From contig OU612070.1 of assembly GCA_914767715.1 (NCBI GenBank), forward strand, positions 3,117,501 to 3,181,500: a DNA stretch of 64,000 nucleotides, written 5' to 3'. Numbering within the stretch: the stretch's first letter is position 1; each line of letters begins with the position of its first letter. Made by a program: the position numbers and the translations under genes. This stretch comes from Membranipora membranacea. Lineage: Eukaryota > Bryozoa > Gymnolaemata > Cheilostomatida > Membraniporidae. This document shows, in pieces, positions 26,001 through 38,000 of this stretch. The notes below the pieces were generated by a model. It was not told the DNA's origin. It searched no databases and worked only from the letters and a program-made list of their open reading frames with translations.

Positions 26001-29000
26001 ATTGATTACTGATGCCTGGATTGATGTTCTCCAGGCATGTACTACTATTATTTGGCTATCCAGGGGTTGATTATTATTTGGTTAGAACTTAACAAAAACA
26101 GGACCTGGTTCTTACGCCCATTTTCAGCAGATTAAGTTGTAATGATTGCGTTGGGTCTATGCGGTCGCAACCCCTATGGATTTTGTGAAGGATTCTTCTG
26201 CGGTAGAACATTTTGAGCCGGGTTTTGATTTTTAATCATTCAGGAATATTTTAGGAATTTATTTACATACTACAGATCCTGTTTTGGTCACGCGTCTTTG
26301 TGAACTAGCGAGAATATTTTTGCTCGAAGTCAAGAGTCAATCTTTTTGCTATTTATCTCTCCAAATGCTCCTCTGTTGACCTTTGTTGTACCTTTTGCCA
26401 GACCCACTTCCTGTGCTCAGACAATCGATGAGCTTAGGTCACAGAGCGAGTTTATTAACAGATTGCTCGATGCCTCTTGGGGCGTAGGAATGTGTATTAA
26501 ATCCTATAAAATTAAGCGTAAACATTTCATTCGCAAGATTCCACGTTTGAGTCTTTGTTTGCTTTGGTGATTCAACTAAAGCTATTATTATATCAGTGGG
26601 GCAGATGCCATGTTATAGAGCGGTGTGCGAACAAGCGCCAGACTTTACTTCTTTGCACGCCCTTTATACTCAGAATCTTTTGTTGTCCTGTTTCTAAAGC
26701 ATTTCAAAATACCAAAACCCTGGTGGTCTAGGGCAACATTCCATTGCCTAGCCAATAGGGGTGAATTACCGATGCATTAGTTATTTATGCCAGGTATTTA
26801 TCAATGCCTTTGTTCAGTCATCAACTGAGCCGTTATATAATCGCAACAAGCTGAGGATTGCGAAAGGCACTCGGAAGTGCTAGAGTTCCTCATGGCGGCA
26901 AATCTTAATATTCAGTTTCACATCTTGCTTGCTCAGGGCTAAACAAAGAGCAGCTAATCCTCTGATGAATGGTGAGCTCTCTCACTCGCTCAAGTTGTTA
27001 GTTTTATGTAGTAGTCTGATTAATTGAGGGTTCAGTGACACCTAGCCGGGGCCCATATAAGTCCTAGACAGCTGTTGATAATGATTTTCTGATCACTAGC
27101 CATAGTCGCAGCTGAACATCCTTATGAATGGCAGATGAATCTCACTCATCAGTCGGTTGTTGGCTCTAAATAGAGACACAATTCCTATTCCGGGGTGGAC
27201 TATATTTTTCATGGTTTCCGGAATTGCTATGGCAACAATGGTTTATACATTTGGGCCTGATAAGTACCCATCACAGAAGAAAGCACCTTTTTGTTAGACA
27301 AACAATTTTTCTGAGTTGTAATATAGTTGTAATATAATAGCTGAGACAATGTGGGAGCAGGAGAATTTTATTAAAATATTTGGCTGGCATACTTTTCCTG
27401 TTTGGTATTGAGTAGAGATGTTTGCGCAATAATTTACACAACAACAGGCTGTATTTAGCTTGATATTGAATGCTTGATTGAATTCCAGCTTTAATAGATA
27501 TGCGCAGTTTCCGCTGCTAGCAGCTCCAGGGTTGACTATAGGTCAAAGACTGACTGATTACTGGTGTTTGTGCTGATTGTGCACTTACAATAAAGGCTTT
27601 GACTGCACAGCACACATCGTGTGCCTGGTTGCTTGTTTGTGAAGCTGGATGCAATCAATTGCAACTCAACTAAAAAATGCTAAGAATGTATTAATGTTCA
27701 GAACATTGCTCACGGTGATGAACAAAGTGAGCACTGTTATTTGTTATACGGTATCAGGTACTGAGGGCTCCACATCTAAATTATCAGTATATTTAGTATT
27801 CCGTATTTTATCAATGATGTTGTCCTACATACAAACCCCTTGACAATTCTTATTTCCTTCCATTTCGCTTTGTGAATATTTTAGCTGATTTGATTGGAAA
27901 AAGACTAAGAGTACATTTAATTTTATAAAGGACTGTGCGGGAGTCTTGTTGTTATTAGTAATTTCTGATCTCATTTCCGCTAATTCTTCCGGATGCAACG
28001 CAACGAAAAACTACTTCAGATCTCGGACTGTTGGCTGTTTTTGTTAATTAGTTGAATACTTTCTACCACATCAGTGTATTGGAAATGTAGTAAAAAGTTC
28101 TTTTTTTGTTAGCGATATTTTGCGTCACCTCTAATGACCGAGCTAAAAAGCAATTGAGCTGTAGCCACAGAACTACCTTGATTAATAGGAGCGGCCTGGC
28201 GTCGCCAGGCAGTGTTTTGCTCCTGTCAATATTACAAAAATAGTTGGACTAATAAAAGATGTTCATAGTTTTCTCATTCAGAGTGATTCACTTGTTGGAC
28301 ACAACCCAGGTTTTTTGCACTATTGGTTGCGAAGTCGACATAAAACTGATCGTTTTTGGACTTCTGCCACATAAATAGATATGGGCCTAGTTCCTGTCCC
28401 CATTTGAGACACAAACTGTGCTGGGTGTTCGCTGCTGTTCGCTGCTGGTGTACTACAGCGTCAGGTTAAGTGGCCTCTACACGATATGCAAACAAACAGC
28501 CTAAACCTGATCAGACCAGTGTTTATTTTGCCATGAATTCCAAAGGAAATACTTAACATGCAATGAGCGATGTGGGTGTGAGCTAGTCTGTCTAGATGTG
28601 ATGTAATTTTTCATGATGCGGCAGTAAAGTTTGTCCGATGTTAGATCTGCTTAGGGGTAATGTTCTGTCTGCTGAGGATGATTCCAAATTATGATGGTGA
28701 TTGGGTAATCAGTATATTTGATGTTCTGAGATGTTCTGATTTACATACCTATCGAGGAGTTTGACATCTCAGTCAGCCATGTTTATGTTAAAGTTACCTG
28801 GCACAGACAAGTCTGGCCTCAACTTAATAACATATTACAGTTACTTGGTTGCCAGGCTTGTATTTCTTAGGGTCCAGGTGTTTTGGCTGACAGTTGCAGC
28901 TTTGTTTTGGTTTTTGTACCTGGATATTTTGCTTTTGGTAGATGCGTTGATTTAGCCCAAGCAGGAGTGGTCCTTTGGGTAGTATTATTGCTTATTGTCT

Positions 29001-32000
29001 ATCGTATCCATCAAGCTTGGCTTGTTGAAGGTCAGATGAGCCAGACCTAGCTGTATTTCAATGAGAAGTACGGAGCCTCAGTGACTGTTAGGTGACCTTG
29101 TTTATTGTGTTCTACTGATTTACAAGCCGGTCAGCCTATAATCCCTAGGGGCCTGATTGCCTTCTTTGTCCAAACTATTGCTCATTATTTTTGATCAATC
29201 ATTCCCTGCCTAACTTTGATGCACTACTGAACTTTTGCTGAACTCTTGGCAACCTAAAGAGCCGATGATGATGATTTCTATTAATTGTTCTTGTTGGGCT
29301 TGAGCTGCTGGGTCTCAACTTAATATTCTTACTTTAAGTTTTGTTATCGGTGCTCATGGCCTGGTAGATTAATTGTTTTGTGTTCAGAGCTTGATGGTAA
29401 AGATGGCTACCGCAAAAATCTTATTACCTAGTGCACTGAGAGAGGTTCCATTCATGTTATTTTTACTCAGTTGAACCTGTCATGAATTCCTTCTCACAGC
29501 ATTCTACTCCACCCTTGATTGATTTTGGCTAGTACCGGAAGCATGCTGAGCTCTGATTGGTCTAGTTTTAATACTTGCTCAGCTTTGATTGGTCAAATAA
29601 CTTATGAATGAATGCTTGGTGAAGTTGTTGGTCATTATCACAATTGTGTGGTTGGATTAGATTAAATAGCAACTGCAGTACAGTGAAAGACCCTTAATTT
29701 GCCTGTGTGGTGACGTTGATTGAGCGCGTAGCTGTGATCAGACTATATCAGCCGAACCTAGCCCATACTTGGATACATGTTGCCGTGCACGTTGCTGTGC
29801 GATCTGCACACGTCATCCATTATCTATTACATTACCTTTTGTACTAAAAATAAACACACAATATTCCATCTCATTTGCCGAGTCAGTTCTCTCATCATCT
29901 AATCATGATCATATGATCTGAACTGAATAGTAAAAGGGGAATTTTCATTCAGTTATCAGCATGATGGCCTGTTTCCTGGTCGCTCCATAGCCGGCTGATA
30001 TGCAACGCCTGACATTCTCCTCATGTTTGTACTAGTGGCGTGACTTGGACCTTGAGACCCAACAGGAAATCGGAACATGGATGTTGATTTGTACCCAGTT
30101 TATGATGAAATACTTTTGAAATACTGGTTTTATCTAGCATATCCTAAATAACTAAAGCCTGCAAAATTACCCTTTTATTCCCATGACCAATTATGTAACC
30201 TATTTATCACAAGTTTGACAGGGTACTGACAGACACTTAGGCGTCTAGGGTTGTGATTTTTACTTGCTCCGAATATCTTGTTGATGAGTAATGGACCGGA
30301 AGTGTACAATTATGCTGTAGGGGCATTTCAATCAGTGAGATACCTGACCACTGAACTGGTTATACTGGCACACTACTCAAGTGTGTTATTGTCTGTGTCA
30401 ACTGTACTTTGTTATTACCGAAGCACACCTGTTTTACATATTTTCAGCTCCTAAAGACGCAGCTAAAATCAAGCCTAGACCTAAAGGAAGACCCAGTAAA
30501 AACTCCATGTCTCCGCGGTCATACGGAGCACAGTGCCCTATTTGTGGGAAAAACTTTAACAACTCAAGCGCACTGGCCAAGCATAAGCTTACCCACAGTG
30601 ATGAGAGAAAGTATATCTGCCAGCTATGTTCTAAAGCCTTCAAACGACAGGATCACCTGTAAGTGTCTATTATTAGTTGAGGTTGGGTGGGGGGGGGGGG
30701 GAGGCTGTTACTCCGCATGCATCAGAGACGGATGTGAGAACCCTGTAAACAAGAGGACTAAAGTCCATCTAACCATAGGTTTCCTTATTGGCAGAGATTT
30801 ATAACATGCTAAACCGAAGTCAACAGAGCCAGAGAATTTAGTAACAAAGCACATTCCTTCTTTTTGTTAATGTCAGTAATAAGCCAACCAAGCCAACACC
30901 TGCTGTAGTGGAAAACTTTTAAGTTCAGGATGTTGAGTGTCACCATGGGCACGAGATTATCGAAGCGACCCTATATAATATTCACACTATGACCTTTTAC
31001 ATCATGGTATGTTTTATGGGAAGGTTTTGCCAGTCTGGAAGTCTCCTTAATTTATATAATATACCTAGACCTACTTTTATTTATTGTCCATTCCATGGCC
31101 AAATTTTTATCTAGGCAAATAATTAATTAACGGTTGTAGCAGTATTTGTCTAACAGGGTGTTGGGCAGGTCTCATGATTAGCTAAGGTTTTCTAAGAAGC
31201 TCTGTCACCCCTCACTCAATGAGATCATGTTGCTATTGCTACAAATATTTGGTGCCTGGAATTAATCTGAAAAATTTCAATAGCCCCACATGCCCATACC
31301 CTGGATTCGAGGATTTAGTAGGCTAAAATTGTTTTCATTTCCTGTTGATTACTTTTATTACACAAGTTAAAATAGATCAGACCAGTCTCCATATCCAGGG
31401 GTCTAAATCAAACTCAACACAAAGTCTTATAATAGGCTAACTAACTGTCCTCTTGTGGAACCTTCGCCTTGGAATCCAACGCAGCACCGTAGGGCTGGCT
31501 GGCTTAGATTAGTCAGACTGACTGGGTTGAATAAGCTTCTGAATGTCGGTCAGATTCAACGTACCTGGACTAAAATACCCGTTGACTTAATAATTATAAG
31601 TCTATGAGAATGACCTTCAGCCAGCCTTCACATTGAGCACTCATTAACTGATGGGTCCTTGTGTCACCCATGCGTTGTGTCACCTATTCGTAGGGCATAT
31701 TTATTTTAGTCATGACCCGCTGCCTAAAGATGGATGGAATAAATTAATGATGTAATATTTTATCAGCCTTATTATAAAATTATAACCTGTTGAATAATAC
31801 TCATGGCCAGACATTCATTCGACATGGTAACCGGCTCAGATAGGCTGAATTTCATTCTCCAGAAATTAACATGAAACACTCTAACTAATACATTGTATAA
31901 GGAATGTCTGAGGGTTATGCGAGGTTACATGCTGCAGGGTTGGAATAAGATGTAGTTTGGAAGCAATCATGACGGCGCAAACAATTAGCCTTCAATGATT

Positions 32001-35000
32001 GTTCCAGACAGGACTCAGCGGAACAGAAGTTGCGTAGGGAGGAGGGCTGCTGAAATATCTTTGTTCCCAACATAAGTCAATTTCAGTTTGTATGATAAAA
32101 CTTTTTTTATTTTTTCACAAAGGAATGGCCATGTGATGACCCACAGAACAAAGAAGCCATTTGAGTGTAGCTTTGAAGGTTGTACCAAGAGCTACTGCGA
32201 TGCTCGCTCACTGAGGAGACATCTGGAGAATCATCACAACGTACCAACAGAGACACTGTATGACATGTCACTCAATAACTACGGTATGAATAACGGTGAG
32301 TGGAGAAGATACTGAGCACCCTAGCAGAGTAAATATTAGCTAGAGTTTAATTTAGCTAGTTTGGGGGTGAATTTATGTTGGCTTGTATTAGATTTTCGCT
32401 ATAGTAGAAGTGGCGTATATCTAAAGTTAAGTTCCATAAAGTGCTAGCCAACATAAATTCAATTTTTAGTGAAGTTTTCCCACAAATACTTGCCTTGTCT
32501 AGGCTAGTCACGAGGCTGCGGGGTGAGAGGGAGCACTTTGTCGCCATGCCACTGACAGTATGTCAGGGCGAATGCGTCAGGCACCGAGGTCACATTTGTT
32601 TATTCAACGAACATCCGCAAAACCGGGATTGCAAAAGCTGTATATTGGGAAATTTCTCACCTTACCTTGTCAGCGGGGCTGTTTATATCCGGCAGCGACA
32701 GGACAAACGTGCCTCACTCCCTGTGCACCATAAACAGGCTATACATTAGTGCTATTAGATGCTGTTGGTTTGGTTTATACACACTTATGACGAAACTTGT
32801 CATGTAACGCTGTTGGTCAGGAAAGTTGTGGATAATTTACTGGAATGGATGTGTGTGTGATAAGATATGTTCATTGTATGCCTTGTAGGCTCTGGTTCGT
32901 TTTTAGAATATTGCAAAATCTTAATTAACTGGCATCAACTCAGCAGTGTTACCCCCTCATTACACTCACAGGAAATTTTGCAATAAAGCGCCTATATGAT
33001 TGCCCAATAATGCTCAATTTGAAGATTTTCTGGCTAAAACCTATTCTTCCCTTGACCCAAATCGGGTTTTGTTTCCATTTGATTGAAAACGCTGTCTGAA
33101 CATCCATGTACCAATGTTACCAAAATTTACATACTTCCTGGTTTCTAGCGGAGGGAACGCACCAACTTTTTTTTCGAAAAGTCAGTAACGAGAAATGCCC
33201 ACATATATAATGTACATTTCATGAGTTTTTTGTTGTCAGGTAACAACATGCAGTTTACTGGTTTCCATGGAGCCAATTCGACACCTTCACCTCAAGCCTC
33301 ACCAAGCTATCCCAATGTTCCGGGTCAGCAGTTCTTTAGATTTGGAGGAGAAGCTCAGCAGCAGCAGCAGCCCGGCAGCGAAGGTGCTCCCCCTCCATTC
33401 ATGTTTGGAGGCGCCAGGTGAGATTCACTTACTGATTTATTTTTGGGTTTCTTATATCATCTCTATAGTTTTTAAATAGAAGTTATTTACAAAAGGCCAT
33501 ATAAAAATTAACAGCTACGCAGAACAAAATTCATGGATTTCCTGTAGAAGATCGCTAATCCTGTCCAAGAAAGGAATCTCAGTGCTTCCTCTTGTACGCA
33601 GTGGAGATAAAGGCCTGAGGTCATTTTTTGTGCAAACTTCATCAAAAGAAATGAAGATGGATTAGATGCCAAAAACGGCATCATTATGCGTTGTGCAACC
33701 TGTTTCTGAAATTGGAAATGCCTTGATTTTGGACAGAAATATACTGTTGAAACAGTAAATATTCATATTGCAGCAAATTTGGTCTCCCTGAGGTGTGGGA
33801 TCTTTTTGGAACCGCCCAATTTCGAAACAAAATAGTTGAAGTTGCCAAAAATTAAAAAGTACACCGATTTTTTTATAGAACAGGATACTGAACGACTGAA
33901 CGACCATATTCCATTACGTTTTTTATTTGCTAATATTATTTACGTCTCATCCAGTTTTGAATAATATCTAGTTTCCAGGGCCTTTTTCTCCCTCCTATCA
34001 TACGCGCATACAAACATGCAGACATTATACTATACATGAGTCCAGACTCCAGGGTGAGGGAACATTTCTCCTTGATTGAAAAGGTTTTTCTGAATATTGA
34101 TCTGACTAGACTTTATACAGCTGTATTCTGATGTTTCTCTGTTACAGTGAAGCCCCACAGCCAGCCGAGTGCACTGTGTGTCACAAAAGGTTCAAAAACC
34201 TTCCGGCACTTAACGGCCATATGCGACTACATGGAGGATACACTAACGCCAAGAAGCCAGTAAGTATTGCCTCGATTTGTAACTTAAAAAGGGCAACCAA
34301 GGTTTCGCAGCAATGCATTAATGGGTAGCAAATAATGTGCTGGGCAGCATCAGCTTTGTGCATTACGCGATGCAAAACTCAAAGTAGTTGCTGACTCTAA
34401 GCTGGGTAACACTTCAGTTTAGGGGAGGTTCCAAGACTTTGCTGTAATAATTATAGAGCACAGGCTAAATAATAACAGGAACAGGAAACTGCTATGTGGT
34501 ATTCTCTTTTAGCTGAGTTTGAGTTCCTGATGGAAGAAAGGTTTCACAAGAATTCTGGCTGAATAATCATCCGAATTATATTTTGTCTTTTTCTCCATGC
34601 AGAAGGTGCAATCTGCTATTAATCAATGGCCATCAATGAGAAGTTGTTTGAAACCTTGGTTGCACTTTAATATTAGCATGTGGACGTCACCAGAATGGGA
34701 GATTAAAGTACTCCTCCTGTCCTTGACTCACAGACTCTGAGAATTACGGACTATGATACTTTTTTTCACCAATTCTTGTCTCTACTGTTTCCCTCATAAA
34801 TTTTTTTAATAATTTTTTTGTACTTGCTACTATCATGCTGACAAATGCACTATCCATAAAGTATTCCGTTGATGAGAGATTATGTTGTTTGACATCGTAA
34901 ACTGCATGCCAAGGTCTCTGCTGTACCCGATTGTAACATAGATACACCACACTGATCAGTTGCTGATGGTGATTTTTGTTTGAAACTGGTACCTCCTGCT

Positions 35001-38000
35001 GATATCAGCTGTATGTTTACATGGTTTTGGTTGGCTGTGGGATTTGCTGCTTAAATTTTTATTCAATAATTTAGTATCCTGAACCAGTAACAAGCACAAG
35101 GTATATATTCTCCAACACCTATAGCACATACTTCCTTTTGTGTCACTCAATACATGCTCAACAGTGTTCATAAAGTTGGAGAGAAATTCATCAACTGATC
35201 AAGGAGGTGGCTGCTGCTGCTGGCAACAGTTCGTTCATAAACTTCATGTTGATGGTTTTAGGAGTTGTCCTACCGGTATATGTTCACAACCAAGAGCAAG
35301 CAACTCCTTAAAACATGTAATGTGCTTGATCAATATCTTATTGTACGTATGTCAGTTGCATCATGAAGTTGCATGGTGGATATTTTGAAGCTGCAGAGTT
35401 TTCAGATGTCTGTTTTTTTTCTTTGCGCTGCCTTAGTGAAACGATATATCAGGGTTGGTTATTGGCCACAGATACAAAGTCCATAATTATTGACTGCATA
35501 TTTTGCGCAATCTTCACATTCCAATGGCGTACATAATTTAGATAATACACGTTCCTTTATTTATCAGTTTGACGTCAGGTATTGATTTGAGATTATAAGT
35601 AGTATACTTATCGTCTACCTGAGCTTTGTGAACTTGGTATTTTTGGCTGTCAAGGTTAAACGGACATAACAACAACTGCATCAACATTGCAATCACATCA
35701 ATCGGGTGTTCGGTTACCCAGACTCACTGAGAGTCCTTATGGACAATAGAAAACAACTCCAATCATATGTGCTTAGAAACCGGCCAACAAATCTGCCAAC
35801 CAATTTTATTCTGTCTAACCAAGTATTCGTGACTTTAAAGTGTTATAGTCTTGATTTGTGTGATGAAGCTTAAAATGCAAATTTTCAGACAGATAATGAT
35901 TTAGATCGTAATCATGCCAATTCTTCACTAAAGCAGAAGATAAACTCCTTTTGACATCAACTGTAAGAATTTATGGATAACTGCCCATGTTCCAAACTAT
36001 CATTGCCAAACCAGGCATATATATATATATATATATATATATTAGCACTTGAAGGGATTGCAGTATTAATGACTTGGGTGCTACTATCACATGTACTTTA
36101 GCTTGTCAGATTTATGTGATGTCATCTTCTCTTCTTCAGACGCAAGTTCAGTTTGCCAGAATGCCAGATTCTCACAGAGATGGTCATGTTAAACCTGTTG
36201 CAAGAAAATTAAGCTGATTACCAGATCAGGCGGCCGCTTAAAAACTGAGAAAACATTTATCCTCTGTGTTATGATAGCCGGTTAAAAGTTGCGCCAAATC
36301 ATGCGTTCATTCAGTCCCAGGTCCTGAAAAAACATCAACTATTTTGGCACTGAGACGGAAATGATACAATAATAGAACTAGATGTCTGTTTTATACAAGC
36401 CTCTGAAGCACTATGTTTCCATGTGTCGATTTTGTGGTTCAGTCCAATTTCGAATGGTTAGAATCCAGTGGATTCTAACTATTCCCATGATGGGAAAAAC
36501 ATGAAAAGAATCTGCCGCGGCCAGGACTTGCACCCCGGCCTCCCGCGTGTAATCCCTTTGAAGGCATTGTGTGCAAGCGCTAATTAGGAAATAGGTCATT
36601 CATCACAATCGGAATTTGAATTTAATGCCGTTTCCATGGGGCGATTACTCCCGAAATCCTTACAAAATCGACACATGGAAACATAGTGAAGGAGAGGGCT
36701 AATCAACTTACATTAAATTGAACCCAGATCTTGAACAGAAAGAGGCCGGTGTTGATGAGCTAATTTGGTTGCTAATTAATATACTGGCTATTGCTCTGCA
36801 GGCCACGGATAATTAATCATATTACTGAATAAATTATATAAAGTATTTAACCATGTTGGCACACCCATGCCACATCCTATCCCAGGGTGCTGGATTGTCA
36901 AAATAGGCTTGTGACCTTTTCCGTCTCAGACGTTGACTGGCAAAAGCTGACAGAGGAGACATATTGGTCTGGAGCCTGACATATTACGTTGATAAGATAG
37001 GTCCTCAGTCATTGAACTACAGAGTTCTTCATAACAACCCGGTCATGTAGTGAATATCCTGTGCCAACCCCTACTAAGCCCTGCATGATGTTACATAATA
37101 ATAACAAAATTATCTGTGGTTCATGAACAATCAAAAGTTTATAGGTACAACAACAGTTGCAAAGATAAAAATAATACTGACAACAGTTGGCCAGCATTCG
37201 CAGTGCTTTGTGTCAACTCTGGAAATTGTAGGCTGGCCTTTTGTTTCCACCTGCCCTATGATGCAATTAAATATCTGACATGAGCTGGTAATACCATAAT
37301 CGCCCAGCAATCCCTTGTTAAACGAGCAATGTCTCAATACAGCCAGAAAGATTATCCTGGGGCATTCAACTATTTGCCTGGCGCTAACGCCCCTTTGTCT
37401 TTCGTATAGTTAGTAGAGCCTGCCTATTCACGTGACACTGCGATCTGATAGGCTAATAACAAATGCATGCCTCGCCTGTATGATATGCTCAACATGTGCA
37501 CAAAACCTACTCCACTGTGCTCGGAGATAATTACATGTAAAGGCAGAGCAACTTATCAATACATCAATAAAGTGACTGGCTGTTGGATTGCTGCACTGTG
37601 CGCATTACTGTAGGCTATTCTGCAAAACAAGCGCAAACGATTGACCATTGATTGCCAGGCACCTGCAGCAAATTATTTCATAGTCTGTTGATTATTCTAC
37701 TGTAACAAACATCAGGAATAGTCTGCAGCAGTTCACTAGCTGGGATATAGAGACGAGTTTGCAGATCACGAGTGAGTAGTAGGAGTTAGCATTGATCAGC
37801 TGTTGTTACTTCCTTGTTAGTGTTTGTCTCCCTTTGTTTTCACTTTGCTGACTTGTTGAAATCTTAATGTATGATGCCAGGAGTTGTCTGTATAGAGTAG
37901 TTATATCAGAGTTAAAGTCAAGGGTGATGCAATTGAACTGCAATCTGCAAACATCCACAGCAGTGATGCAGCAGTTCAGAGTTATGGATTGAAATGTTGG

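Larger units (their letters stand above)
20019..30447 (+). other. 10.4-kb intron 6 of the TRERF1-like gene, containing the alternative first exon
   Basis: The largest intron in the window. It contains the alternative first exon at 24274-24478, a long imperfect hairpin at 20504-20570, a low-complexity AAT/AAAT tract at about 22563-22630 and a GA-rich microsatellite near 25148-25170. No other exon is supported; the remaining ORFs are short, without family features or flanking splice signals in phase. Confidence 0.5.

Noticed and set aside
32441-32749. 102-codon ORF with a Cys cluster after the finger 3 exon
   Set aside because: Starts inside a hairpin repeat, has no flanking coding exons in phase and no family pattern; probably intronic chance ORF.
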